NCBI GenBank assembly: GCA_963920575.1
Contig: OY986971.1
Span: 1,984,001 to 2,048,000, forward strand
DNA from: Narthecium ossifragum
Lineage: Eukaryota; Streptophyta; Magnoliopsida; Dioscoreales; Nartheciaceae
Reading direction: 5' to 3'
DNA: 64,000 bases
The notes under the pieces were generated by a model, which worked only from the letters and a program-made list of their open reading frames with translations, ran no database searches and was not told the origin of the DNA. This document shows positions 43,791 through 55,762 of this stretch, in pieces (the first letter of the stretch is position 1; each line of letters begins with the position of its first letter). A program made the position numbers and the translations under genes.

Positions 43791-44031
43791 CCCTCCCATA
43801 TCTCTCTCTCTTCCTACGTCAACTAAAACCAGTCAAAATTAGAAAAAACCAGTCAAAATAAATACAGTGACCGATTTGCCGTAACTCAGCCTAACAGCGT
43901 ATGTGGCTTGGACTAAATTGCAAGGTTTTGAAATTATAAAATATTTTTATGTGATTTTTAAAAATGAAGCTAGTAGAATGATAATACATGAAACTACAGG
44001 GTATTAAAATGTATTTTGGCCAATCTATTAA

Positions 44032-45115
44032 GGGGCTGTTTGGTTGAATGCATCAGCTGATACATGCATAAGTTGATGTAGCCTTTTGATACAAACCAGT
44101 GTTTGGTTGATCAATGCATCAGCTGATGCATGTATCAGCTGATGCAAAAAGAGGCTCAGATGCTGCATCAGCTGATGCAGCCAAAATGGCTGTTTCTGCT
44201 GATGCAGCATCTGCTGATGCATCACTATATGAATTAAAATATTATTTTCGAAATTAATAAAACCTTGAATAAATCTGAAAAATCAATATATGAATTCCGA
44301 AAAATCTGAAAACCCAACCAGAAAATCCGAAAATTCATGAAAAAAAAACTTTACACTATATGAATTAAAATATTATTTTCGGAATTAATAAAACCTTGAA
44401 TAAATCTGAAAAATCAATATATGAATTCCGAAAAATCTGAAAACCTAACCAGAAAATCCGAAAATTCTTGGAAAAAAACTTTACACTATATGAATTAAAA
44501 TATTATTTTCGGAATTAATAAAACCTTGAATAAATCCGAAAAATCAATATATGAATTCCGAAAAATCTGAAAACCCAACTAGAAAATCTGAAAATTCGTG
44601 GGAAAAAAACTTTACATACATGAATATATTATTTTTGCTTGTATTTTTGTTGATTTTTATTAAAAAAATTATCATAAACGAATTATGTACGGAAGATAAG
44701 TAAAGAATTGGACACTGTTGTTCAAGATTTGGTTGATACTTTGTAGTTAAGAGTTTGCTAAGACGATTTTAGGTTGATACTCACACCCGCTTGATCTTTT
44801 TTACTTTAATAATTAAGAAATTATTAAGTTAGCACGAGCTCAATAATTTAATAAATAGAGTCAAGGAAAAAATATAGCTAAATAAAAAATAGCTAAAGAA
44901 AAAAAATGATATGAAACAGCTGTATCAACTGATGCAATACATACCAACTAAACAAAAAATGAGCTAATACTGCATCAGTTGATACAAGTAACCAAACAAA
45001 CAGGTGATGTTAATACTGCATCAACTGATGCAGCATCAACTGATGCACTGCATCAACTGATGCACTGCATCAACTGACACACTGCATCAACTGATGCAAG
45101 CAACCAAACATCCCC
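44032..45115. mobile_element. Harbinger-like MITE with palindromic subterminal repeats
   Basis: Ends GGGGCTGTTTGGTTG and, inverted, GGGGATGTTTGGTTG; TAA on both sides (44029-44031, 45116-45118), the PIF/Harbinger target. Both subterminal zones hold many copies of the palindrome GCATCAGCTGATGC or its variants. It adjoins the Pack-MULE directly. Confidence 0.8.
44224..44620. repeat. Tandem array inside the MITE, three copies of ~131 bp
   Basis: CACTATATGAATTAAAATAT starts copies at 44223, 44354 and 44484; the units are nearly identical. Confidence 0.9.
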
Positions 45116-45119
45116 TAAG

Positions 45120-45780
45120 TCTCCCTCTATCAACAGCTTGAGCTTTTGAATTGAGTGCATGGAGTAACATTTTTTTTTAATAGTTAAGCATGGCTGGGGG
45201 TAGGGAGAGTACCAACTATCGAACTCGGGTGTTTCACAGGACACCCGAGCTGTCATACCAGACAAGCTAAGGGAGGTTGGTTAGTGCATGGAGTAACATG
45301 GTATCAGAGTAGGCGCCTTAGATTCGAACCTGCTCCATCCAATAGTGTAGTCAAAACCGTGGGTCCCACCAACTAGGGGTCCCATCACACAATTTTGCAA
45401 TGAGAGAAGAGAAAGAATAGAATGAACGTGCATCCATATCTCGTATTAGATTAGATCTATTGTGGTCTTGCAGATAGTAAAGAACGGTATATATATTTTT
45501 AGATCAGTTATAAGAGGACATAAGATCAAAGATTTACTACCAATTGAACCGATTCAATTTACCTGTGCTTATTTCCATATTGTATCAGAGCGATAAACGA
45601 TCATCTTTTTAGGAGACAAGAGATTGAGCGTATTTTTCGATTGCTTCCATGTTGTGTGAGTTATGGTCGTGGTGACCTAATCAGAGCTCAGCATCTTCTC
45701 CTCTATATGGATCATGTCACCGTCACCATCGCCGGGGGCACATTGACCAGCAAAGTAACGAGGCATTGGGTGGTGTCTAC
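45120..45780. other. Intergenic, retroelement debris
   Basis: GTAACATGGTATCAGAGTAGGC at about 45292 looks like a Copia primer-binding site. No gene. Confidence 0.4.
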
Positions 45781-45782
45781 TC

Positions 45783-46080
45783 TTAAGCGGTTGTACCAAT
45801 AACAGTGTGCCAGACAAAGAGGAGAGTCATAAATACATGGTATGAACCAATGTTGGCAATTAACGAAGATAAACTTGGAAAACGAAGCTTGTTTGGTGGG
45901 TGCTCATAACCAAGAGGTGGTTTCATGTAGACATCCTCAAGGAGATCACAAGAAGGAGAAAGCATTTTTTTGAATCCATCTGAAACAATTGTCATTCGAC
46001 ATTGGCAGTTGTTTCATATATGGATGTCAAATATGCATTCTTAAATGCATCTTGTAGAAACCCCAAAGAAATCAAACGGG
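45783..46080. pseudogene. Rearranged Copia reverse transcriptase relic
   Basis: The minus strand gives LLEDVYMKPPLGYEHPPNK (45890-45945), while MDVKYAFLNAS is read on the plus strand at 46022-46054. In an intact Copia RT these motifs are adjacent on the same strand, so a small inversion has occurred. Confidence 0.55.
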
Positions 46081-46175
46081 CAATTTAACCCGGAAGCCTA
46101 AAGGAACATTAACCAGCAAGGGAGATAAACCTTGGACTTGTACCGTTGTAACATTACAGAGAAGAAAGAGAAGGA

Positions 46176-47720
46176 ATGGAGAGCCAAGCAAGGGATACTA
46201 GCAAGCTACTGCATGGGGGAAGCTCACCTTCAAGACCCCCGAATGAAAGATATACTAATGGTGATACAGTGGGTGGAAAGCCAGGTTTAGCTGAGAAGAA
46301 AGCATCCTATGCTGTGGCAGCCGGACTCCGGCCGAAGTCATCTTTTGTTACTGAAGAGGAAATAGCAAGGATTGGGTCCCTGTACGCAGAGGAGATAGTC
46401 TTAGATGATGATCTCCTTGAGAGATGCTGTAAGAAATGGCAGTTTTCCCTATTTAGGAGATTCATGGGGAGAAGAATGCCCCTGCATTTTATCCAGCAGA
46501 GGCTCTCTGCTCTGTGGAGCACCGCAGACAGCTTTAAGGTTATTGACCTAGCACGAGGAATATTCATCTTTCAATTCACTAATGAGGCGGATTTCCAATA
46601 TGTGCTGACGATGGGGCCCTAGTCGATCGGAGGAAGGATGCTATCCCTACTTCGATGGAGAGAGAATTTTTGTCCAGTGCCGGAGGATTTCTCTAAAATG
46701 CCTATATGGGTCAGACTACCAGAGCTGCCTATGGAATTGTTTGATCGAGAGGCTGTACTCCAGATATTATCCTCTATTGGGCTTCCTCTGATGGTCGACC
46801 TTGTGACGGAGGATGCTGAAAGGGGGAAATATGCTCGAGCCTGCGTGGAGATAGATTTGAACCGTGTGGTGAAGTTTGGAGTACCTATGCGTACTAGATG
46901 CGGCAGGAGATTTGTGGAGTTCATCTATGAGAACGCCCCGATTTGTAGACGATGTGCTCGAATAGGGCATGGTACAGGATCATGTAGGAATCAAACCAAC
47001 GATCCGACGGAAGAGATAGAGGATGGACCCCCTGGCTTCACCCCGGCGATAACCACAGGGACGGATATGAACACCCCCACAAAGATGATGGTAGAAAACA
47101 GCGAATCGAGCAGACCGATGGATGGGATGAAGAAATACTCACCGGCGGTGATCGCTAAGGCCGCCGACGATTGGCACGTTGTCCGGCGAGGAAGGAAGGG
47201 AGCCAAAAGCGACAAACGAGGAGGAAGCCAGGCTGGCCTGACATGCATGGGGATGCGTGCACCACAGGACAAAAATCGTTAGGAGGTCGTACGCGAAGGC
47301 AAGGAGGACGCGCCACGACACCAGAATCTCCGCCATAGACCGTTGGAGGCTGATGATCGCCGCTGAGGAGGGAGAGGCCAGGAAAGGAAAGGGGCAGAGG
47401 AGACAATGGCAGGAAAGGACAAGCCAGAAGCTTCTGGACTTTTATCCAGGTATACAGCTGGAGACAATTCGGAAGGACACCAACGAAGTGCTGATGGGCC
47501 GGGCCTAAAAGGGAAGCAGGTATGGGTTAAGGCTGGAATGGGCTCCGGAAACCAAGTTATCACTAACAGATTCCACACTCTAGCCCAGCCCGGTCCGATG
47601 GGAGAAGAGTCATCTGGCCAGATGGAAGAGATACCCAATGGATCTAAGTCCAAGGATGATGCAGCTATGGAGCTGGTAACTGAAGAAGCGCTGGATGCAG
47701 CCCATGAGGAGGGATTTTAA
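46176..47720 (+). pseudogene. LINE ORF1 (DUF4283, zinc knuckle)
   Basis: One frame with stops at 46620 (TGG to TAG, after LTMGP), 47280 and about 47366. DUF4283 covers 46385-46900 (SLFRRFMGRRMP, PIWVRLPELPMELFD). Zinc knuckle CRRCARIGHGTGSC at about 46950-46990. This is the RNA-binding protein that packages LINE RNA. An Arg/Ser-rich stretch (RRRRSRSRERSTSRVRR, about 47900) follows in another frame and may be its displaced C-terminus. Confidence 0.8.
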
Positions 47721-47975
47721 GCGCCTCGTTGCCGCCCTCAACACTGAGACCCCATCCCCTGTTCGCGCCAATGTTGAGAAAAGAGATGAGAGGGAGAGAA
47801 CTCCTGTGCATATCTCAGTGGAGGGAGAGGAACCATATCATGAGAGTTGGCCAGGTGAAGGCTATCAACAGGGAGGAAGCCCGCGCAGGGAGTTTCGTAG
47901 ACGAAGAAGCCGATCCAGGGAGAGATCTACATCTCGTGTCAGGCGAGCACCTGACGGTAATACCCATAGTAGCCC

Positions 47976-50900
47976 ATGTTGTTGGTGTGCTGGAATTGTA
48001 GAGGAGCAGGTCCTGGAAGGGTGGTCCGGACATGCTTCAGATTTCAGAGGAACCATCCAAATATATCAATCATTATGCTTTTGGATGTTTTGGTGGATGA
48101 CAATAATATTGGATGGATTGCACACAAACTGGGAAGTCAGTGGGGAACCTATATGCGTGCGGCGCAAGGTAGGCATGGGTGGATCCTTGTAGCTTGGAGG
48201 AAAGATATAGGGAGAGCTTCCTTCACCAATTGGTCCGCTCAAGCGGTACATGGTGTGATCACGTCACCCATGCTTGGACAGATTGCGATCTCAGCCGTAT
48301 ATGGCGCGACAAGGGCACCAGCGCGGAGAGAGCTATGGGAGGCACTTTCAAAGGCGGAAGCGGTGGGTGTACCTCATTTATGGTAGGGGACTTCAATGCT
48401 ATCCTTTGTGCAGAGGAAAAGATGAGTAGAGTTCCTTTTATTTTTGGGGAGTCAGAGAAGGACTTCCTTCAATTCATCTGTTTAAATGACCTCATTGATC
48501 TAGAGTTTGTGGGCAGCAAGTTTACTTGGACAAATAGACAAAAAGGATTGGCTAAAGTGCTGGAGCGTTTAGACAGAGCTTTATGCTATAAGCCTTGGAA
48601 GGATCGTTTCCCTCATACTCTCGTCAAACATCTTCCAAAGGTGGATTCAGATCACTCACCTCTGCTTATCACATTGAACGAACAACAAACTATCAGGGAG
48701 GGACCGTCGCTTTTCAGGTTGGAACACCATTGGATGGGGAAGCCTGAGTTCAAAGAAGCCTTGAAATGTGCTTGGAGCTTCCCCTGTCGAGGATCTAAGC
48801 AATTCAACTTCACCACTAGAGTGAAGCCCATCAAACGAGTGGTGAAAGGCTGGGATAGGAGGAACAAAACTGTTGATATATTTGGCACCGGAAAGAAACT
48901 TGAACGATGCCTTGAGAATCTTTACCTTCTTGAGGATAGTGGAGATATGGCGGAGGATGATGAGATTCTTCTACGGCAATTGGAGGAGCAATGGGAACAT
49001 GTGATTGCAGAGCAGGAATCTAGAGTAGCTCAGAGGGCTAGAAAAGAATGGATTAAGGCAGAGGACCGGAACTCCGCATTTTTTCATCAAGCAATTGCTG
49101 TGAGGAAGCACAGGTCAAGGATAAAAGAGATAGTTAGTTTGGATGGAGAAGTTTGCACAGATACTAAAGGAATAGGTCGAATTTTGCAGAAACATTTAAG
49201 CCAAGTTTGGGATGACAATGGAGGGGTGCCTAATCAATTAGACATGGATTTGCGGGTTGTGCCTCCAATGTGGAGGGAGATACTCACATATGTTATTACT
49301 GATGATGAAGTCAAGGCAACAGTTTTCCGTATGGCTAGAAACAAATGTCCAGGACCAGATGGCTTACCGGCAGAGTTCTTTATTCATAACTGGGATGAGA
49401 TAGGATCGGATTTCACTCAGCTGGTGTTGGACTTCTTCTCTAACTGTAAGTTACCACCATCCTGGAATGAGTCTCTCGTCTCTTTAATCCCCAAATGCAA
49501 ATTCCCAAGGAAAGTGAAAGACTTCCGTCCAATTAGCCTGTCCAATGTTGGATACAAGGTTATCACATCGATCATGGCTAATCGGTTGAAAAAAGTCCTG
49601 GGTAGCTTGATTGGCTTAGAACAGTCAGCTTTTATTGAAGGAAGGAGTATTCTTGATAGTATCTCAGCTGCAAAAGAAGTGGTACACTCCATGGCCATTG
49701 CACCCAAGACGCGCAATCTTATGGTACTCAAGGTGGATCTTATGTCTGCTTATGATAAGGTAAGATGGTCATTTTTGGAGGATGTTATGAAGAAAATGGA
49801 ATTCCCCCGTCGATGGATACAGTGGGTGATGTGCTGTGTCAGAGGAACAAAATACTCTCTCATTGTCAATGGTAGCATTCAGGGAAGAGTAACACCTAAA
49901 TGCGGTTTAAGACAAGGTGATCCCCTATCACCTTACCTTTTTCTGCTGGTACAAGAAGTCCTATCTCGTATCCTTGATTGCCTGGGCTATAGATTGGAAG
50001 GTTTAAAATTTCATGGTTCCAATTTCTCGATCTCCCATCTATTATACGCTGATGACTGCTTAATTGTGACTCGAGCCACCTGTTTGGAAGCAAGAAGACT
50101 CCGGCAGAAAATGTTATACTTCCAGTTCCTCAGTGGGTTGCAGATGAACCCGAATAAATCAAGTGTCAGATTCTCCAAGACTGTGGACAAGCCAACTAGG
50201 ATCACAATGTGCAAAATTCTGGGGGTGAAGGCATCTACAGAGGCTTGGCAATATCTAGGTGCTCCTATAAGCCATAAGAGGCTTAGAATTGCATATTTTT
50301 CCCCTCTTATTGACAAACTTTCCAGCAAAGTCTTGTCTTGGTAAGGTAAGAGAATCTCGGAGGCTGGGAGGCTGGTCCTGCTCAAATCTATTTTACAAGG
50401 AATCCCAGTTTATGCCATGACAACATCTCAACTTCCAATGGGTGTCATTAAGCGTTTAGAAAGGATTTGCCGAGCATTCTTGTGGAAAGGACGAAGAGGA
50501 GGGCTAGGGCAGGTTGCTTGGAGTGATGTCTGCAAGCCAAAGGAGGCCGGTGGGCTAGGGGTGAAAGATTTTGGCATATGGCAGCGGGTGTTAAAGCTTA
50601 AGAGAGCAGAGGGGCTTACCAAAACAGAGCAGTCCATATGGACCAAAATTGCAAAAGCCAAGTATAGATGGCAAGGAGTCTTGCCGACGGCGCGTGGTTG
50701 GAAGAGGGGCTCGGACCACTGGAGAATTATATGCAAAGCCGCGGATGACCTACGCATAGGAATTAAATGGGAACCGGGGGAACGCAGTAAGGTAGATGTT
50801 ATACAGGATTGGTGGCTCCTTGAAGACCCTTTGTATATGCGTCCATCCTTGGTGAAGGATGATATAGCAGAGGACTTGGTGGTGGGGGATTTAATTTCGA

Positions 50901-51680
50901 ATGGGAGATGGGATAGAGGCAAGATATCCAACCTATTTCATCAAGATCTAGTTCAAGCAATTGAAGAGGTTCCTTTAAATCTAAGTGAGGACAAGTGGCG
51001 ATGGGAGTTCAGTAAGGAAGGAACGGTTACTGCGGCTTCAGCATATCGAATGTTAATGCAGAGGCATCGGTGGAAGGAAGGGGAAGTATCAGAGGTGGGA
51101 TGGTCCAACCTTTGGAGGATACCAGCTAATTCAAGAATTAAGTTATTCCTGTGGAAGGCGATGCGTGGAAAGCTCTCGGTGCGTGAAAAGCTTTGGAAGT
51201 TAGGCATGTGCTCGGAACTGGAGTGTCCGCGATGCGGAACAGAGCATGAGACGGTAGCTCATTTCCTCTTCGACTGCCCTGCAACTAGATGGGTTATTGA
51301 TACCTTACTCATTCAGGCTGGTGTGGGAAGCTGTGATTGGAATAGTGAGCATATTATGGGAGCTCTAATGCGATCTTCCAGCTAGCCAGACATCCGACGA
51401 CTTAAAGCTTTCATAGCTTATGGCCTTTGGGTGAGCTGGAAGGATCGCAACATGCTCGTCTTTGAAGAACAGCATGAAGATCTCAATACCCTGGCGAGAA
51501 GAGCGGCACGACTGGCGGAGGAGGCGTTAAGAAAGGGTGCGGATGCACAGGGCGGACGAAATGGTATCTCAGGGGAGTTCAGTATAGTTCAAGTTGATGC
51601 TTCGAAGGTTTGCCATGGTTATAACTCCGCGGTTGGGGTGGTGGGCTGCGATAGGCATGGAGGATATGACTGAGTTCATG
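47976..51680 (+). pseudogene. LINE ORF2: endonuclease, reverse transcriptase, zf-RVT, start of RNase H
   Basis: The AP-type endonuclease begins WNCRGAG (47990); a frameshift near 48385 precedes GDFNAIL, and SDHSPLLI lies at about 48648. RT: NKCPGPDGLPAEFF (49340), PISLSNVGYK, LKVDLMSAYDKVRW, LRQGDPLSPYLFLL and an intact YADD at about 50045. Stop at 50342-50344 (after VLSW). zf-RVT: LFLWKAMRGK, CPRCGTEHETVAHFLFDCP; stop at 51383-51385. RNase H opens VQVDASK at about 51590 and is cut at 51680 by the Pack-MULE. Confidence 0.85.
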
Positions 51681-52175
51681 GGGAATGTTGGCTAAAGTAT
51701 GCGTTTGGTACCTGGGTTTTCAGTCAAATTTTTATGTGATACCTGGGTTTTGAAAAGTAAACATTGAATACCTATGTTTCGCGAACCATTTTTAATTGGT
51801 TCCTCCATCCACCTGTCGTCTGCCGGTCTAACGGCGGCCCGAGCGAACCGGTCACGTGTAGGCACGTGACCAGACAGCCTCCTTCCTCTACGTGATGCCG
51901 TTCATAACGGCGAAGCTCGTCGCCGGCGGCAGCACCTACGGCAGGTGGTGGGAGAACTTGGGGGTCGGCGACGAGGCCCTCACCGTCGAAGAGCCCATTG
52001 GCGAGGATCATTCTTGGTTAAGCAGCGGCTCTCCTTCTCTAATGTCAACGCAGTGGTGCTGCTAACTCTGAGCTCGGTGCTCCTCACGCTCGGGTCCGGG
52101 TCCGACCGCCCCGCCGGGGTTCTGCGCCCACCATCGGAACAGATGGTGCAGTTACTTGTCGCAAAGTTGAGGTAG

Positions 52176-52772
52176 ATGGAGAGCGAGACAAGGTCCGAGT
52201 CGGAGCTGAGGGCGAAGCTGCGGGCTGCATTGCGCGGTTTGACAAGCGACGAAGAGACGGCGAAGCAGATGGCGAAGCAGATCATGCAGTCACTCCCCAA
52301 CTTGGAGATGATGGCGGCGCAACAGGTGAAGGAACAGATTGTGGGATTGCTTATGGAAAAGCTTGTGGAGATAATGGAGACGCAATACAAGCTGACAGAG
52401 ATAGAGATGCAACACGAACGGGCTAAGAAAGAGATGCAATATGAACTGGCTAAGGTGAGGAGACGGCTGTTGACATGGTTGTCTCTTGCGGCTGCCGTTT
52501 TCTTTGCTTACGCTTTTGCTACTAGAGCGACTGCTGCTCTGTTTTCTTTTGCTATGTTTTGTTTTCTCTTTACCTCTGCAATTAAACTGAGAGAGAGACA
52601 GATGGGATGGCATCCCATCCGTCTCATCTCCCTCTCTCTCCTCTCATCTGACATCTCCTTCCCTCTCCTCTGTTCTCTTATGCGTGGCCACCAGCGCCGG
52701 CGCCGTCCTTGGGCACGGCCGCCACCCTTGGCTCACTCCACCATGGCTGGATTTAGCGCAAGCGCGCCGTAG
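52176..52772 (+). pseudogene. Unidentified coiled-coil plus membrane-segment frame inside the Pack-MULE
   Basis: The first ~100 residues are rich in charged heptads (QVKEQIVGLLMEKLVEIMET, EMQHERAKKEMQYELAKV); then a hydrophobic stretch WLSLAAAVFFAYAF and a second one (FSFAMFCFLFTSAI) suggest membrane segments. The C-terminal part runs into CT-rich sequence. It looks like a real captured gene piece; family not recognised. It may be transcribed from the element. Confidence 0.4.
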
Positions 52773-53455
52773 TCGCACACACCGGCGCCGCCGTCGTGAG
52801 ATCGAGCCAACCTTGGCACGACAAGGCTCTACGCCATCGCCGGAGCTTGCCATTGCCGGGGAGATCCGCTACGAACCAGCCATTTCCGGTGCGATCTTTG
52901 ATCGTTTCTCCGACTCGTCGCCGCTACCAGCGTGAGCTCTAGGAGATATGGTGGGGCCGCCGTCGCCGTAGATCTCATCGTGGGCGCTACCGAGGATGCC
53001 GATCAACCTAGCTACTTGGCACGAGTCGCTGCCGTCCTAGGCGCTGCCACCAACGCCGGCGCCATCCTTGGGGGCGGCAGGCGCCGTCCTTGGGCGCGGC
53101 AGCGTTCTCTCATCTCCCTCTCCTCTGTTCTCTCAACTCCCGCCGCTGCCGACGGCCGACGCCAACCGCCAATCGCCATCACCCATTGGCCATTGGCCAC
53201 GCTCCCCCCTACCGACTACCGGCTCCGTCGGCCACGCCCACGCCCACACCCACACGGGCCACACGCCCCTCTCCCGGCTGGTCCGGCTCCGTCGTCCGTC
53301 GCCGTCGGCCACGACCCACGTCCCACCCACGACGCCTTCCAAGCTTCCCTTCCAGTCACCACTCACCGGCAACAGCCCCCTTTGCCGACGCGGCGACACT
53401 GCCCTTCCAGTCAACGTCCGTCGGCCCCTTCCTACGCTCTCCAACAAGCCCTAGA
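52773..53455. other. GC/CT-rich linker of the Pack-MULE
   Basis: Pro/Arg/His-rich frames in all phases and direct repeats of GGCGCCGTCCTTGGGCNCGGC (52697, 53078). GATGGGATGGCATCCCATC at about 52601 is a short palindrome. No protein recognised. Confidence 0.45.
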
Positions 53456-53471
53456 CTAGCAGCGGAGGAAG

Positions 53472-53757
53472 GTGAGGCGGCGGAGGAAGAAGGCGAAGGA
53501 GGAGGGGGGCGCCGGAGGGGAGGGGAAGAAGCGGCGGCTGACGGACGAGCAGGTGAGGTTCTTGGAGACCAACTTCGGGAAGGAGAGGAAGCTGGAGTCC
53601 GGGAGGAAGGTCAACCTGGCAACGGAGATCGGCATTGATCCGAAGCAGGTGGCGGTCTGGTTCCAGAATCGGCGGGCCCGTTGGAAGAACAAGCAGATGG
53701 AGGAGGAGTACCTCCGGCTCAAGGCCATGCACGACGCCATCGTCATCGAGAAATGCC
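53472..53757 (+). pseudogene. Captured HD-Zip class I homeobox fragment
   Basis: The homeodomain starts [18 protein letters not shown] at 53526, keeps helix 3 with [17 protein letters not shown], and is followed by the first zipper heptads ([18 protein letters not shown]). It is then cut by the terminal inverted repeat at about 53755. Most like the ATHB21/40/53 group of HD-Zip I factors. All DNA-contact residues of helix 3 (WFQNRRAR) are intact, so a product could in principle still fold as a homeodomain, but it lacks most of the dimerisation zipper. Confidence 0.85.
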
Positions 53758-54007
53758 GCCGGCGACGAGTTTTGCCGTTACGAACGGCATCACGTAGAGG
53801 AAGAAGGAGGCTGTCCGGTCACGTGCCTACACGTGACCGGTTCGCTCGGGCCGCCGTTAGACCGGCAGACGGCAGGTGGACGGAGGAACCAATTAAAAAT
53901 GGTTCGCGAAACATAGATATTCAATGTCTACTTTTCAAAACCCAGGTATCACATAAAAGTTTGACTGAAAACCCAGGTATCAAACGCATACTTTAGCCGG
54001 GAATGTT

Positions 54008-54342
54008 TGATGGCAAAGACTGTTGTGGAGGCCGAGCTACTTGCGGTCCTACAAGGTTTGGAACAAGCCAGGAAGAAGCAGAAGCTCAAAGTTTTAATTG
54101 AGTCAGATGCTAAGGATGTCGTTGATATTATGAATGGTTATAGGAACTGGCCCGAAGGGCTTGAGAGTGTAATTAGATCGATTTGGCGGCTTATGAGTCT
54201 GTTTGTATCTGTAATGGTCTTGTTTATAGCTAGATCCGCGAATGCTAAAGCGGATAAGGTAGCTAAGTGGTGTAGGGTGAAGAACACCTCTTTTGATTGG
54301 CAGGTTCAAGATGGCCCTAGGGCCCTCAGTCGGCTGCTATAA
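54008..54342 (+). pseudogene. LINE RNase H, C-terminal part
   Basis: Continues the interrupted domain: EAELLAVLQGLEQARK (catalytic Glu), LIESDAKDVVDIMNG (Asp), ARSANAKADKVAKW (final Asp). Stops at 54342 after SRLL, then the LINE 3' UTR and poly(A). Confidence 0.8.
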
Positions 54343-54420
54343 ATAAACTAACTAGCCTATGGGCTCATCTCATAAAAAAAAAACCTGGAAAATTCAGCAC
54401 CGCGCACCTAGGAACCAACA

Positions 54421-55669
54421 TGAGTAGATCCAATTTCTTTGATGGCCCTATTCAATCAATCAAACAATACATATAAAGAAAAGCTTTATGGCTTCAAAAG
54501 ATACAACAGGATATACTAGTCGAGTAGATTAAGAAGTCTAAATTTTTATGACACATTTCACAATAATTAACCTTAATTAAGGCCCAAAATATATCAGCCC
54601 TGACATGGGCTTAAGTCTCAACTGACTGGTTAAGTTTACATATTAAAATTAAATAGACTCCACAGATTACTAGAAATATGCGGAAACGAGTATAAGAAAT
54701 AAATCTATCATGCACAAGAAGGAAGACGCACGATTTTTAACGTGAAAAAATCCTCACGGGAAAAAAAAACCACGGGTCCACTGCAGGACCAGGCGAAACC
54801 AATCCACTAAAAAACAAAAGTACCGTTTACACAAGTTATGATGAACTCACTGTACCGACTCCTCGCGTACACATGCCATCCTAGAACTTGCTCGACTCCT
54901 CAAAACACGGTCCGCAACTCTTATCTCCTTGATTGATCGCCTCCGCACGCACTCGTATCACCGCGTCGACTAGCTGAGCTCTCTTTGCCTGCTTTTCTTC
55001 TCCATCTGCAGCCTCGGTCGCTCTCTCTCCTAAATCCTTCTTTAACCGCTGTATTTTTCTATTCACCCGAGCAGCCACGCACGTCACCCCTCTTCTCACA
55101 TTAATGCACTCATTAATCTCTTTCCCTCACTGCTCCAACCCGCAGCCAAGTGCCCCCTTCTTTTTGCTAAACTTTTCTTCTTCTCTTTTTCTATTGCTCT
55201 CCCTTCTCTCTCAATTTCTTATTGCAGCCGAGACCCCTGACAACCATTAATGCCTCGCTCATTAAAATCTCTCTCACTTCGGCCGCCCTCCGTCTCTCTT
55301 TCTTTAATCCTCTTCCACTAATACAGCTTCTCTCTCCTCTATTTCATCTGTTCTTCATCGCTGTCGAGAGCACCAACTTCTCTCTCTTTTTTCGTGGCGG
55401 CCAAGAGAGCCTCTTCCGTATGCAGCCCCCGTTTATATATATGCACAGGTAGCAACTAGGTTATTTATCCTCCGATTTCACTTCTCTCCAATCCAACGGC
55501 AGTGATTAAACTTTGTCATTAACTTGATCTGACTTGAGTCAATTTGATCCCACTTGATCCAATTTACCTTCAATTAGACTTGTATGTATCATAATACAAA
55601 TCTAATTAATTTCAAGATTAAATCAACAAAATTGCCAATAAATATGGAATCTATACATGATTCCTTACA
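54421..55669 (-). mobile_element. 3' LTR of the SIRE-type element
   Basis: Preceded on the minus strand by the purine tract CCAAAGGGAGAGAT, then TGTAAGGAATCATG (LTR start, complement of 55669). Promoter CATATATATAAACGGGG at about 55430-55445; CCCGTGAGGATTTTTTCACG near 54745, a usual late-LTR motif. The far end is only approximate because no target duplication was found. Confidence 0.65.
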
Positions 55670-55762
55670 ATCTCTCCCTTTGGCAATTTTGTGACAAAAC
55701 CATAAAGCTAGATACAAAGCACCCTAATATGGTTCAATACAAGAACTAATATGAACATGTCA

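Larger units (their letters stand above)
42186..44021. mobile_element. Pack-MULE with DUF3537 and 4CL fragments
   Basis: 9-bp duplication AATCTATTA at 42177-42185 and 44022-44030. Terminal inverted repeats of about 150 bp begin GGCCAAAATACATTTTAATA on both ends. The interior is GC-rich and holds pieces of unrelated genes in both orientations. No transposase. These are the defining traits of a Pack-MULE (Mutator superfamily). Confidence 0.9.
51690..53998. mobile_element. Pack-MULE with HD-Zip homeobox fragment
   Basis: 9-bp duplication GGGAATGTT at 51681-51689 and 53999-54007. Terminal inverted repeats of about 240 bp start GGCTAAAGTATGCGTTTGGT. No transposase. The RNase H reading of the host LINE resumes directly after the second duplication, which proves insertion. 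Confidence 0.93.
46140..54385 (+). mobile_element. Nearly full-length L1-type LINE, split by a Pack-MULE
   Basis: ORF1 (DUF4283 and CCHC), then ORF2 with endonuclease, RT, zf-RVT and RNase H, ending GGGCTCATCTCATAAAAA at about 54360-54380. A 2.3-kb Pack-MULE interrupts RNase H. Without it the element is about 5.9 kb. A handful of stops and frameshifts make it inactive but fairly recent. The LINE target duplication was not identified. Confidence 0.85.
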
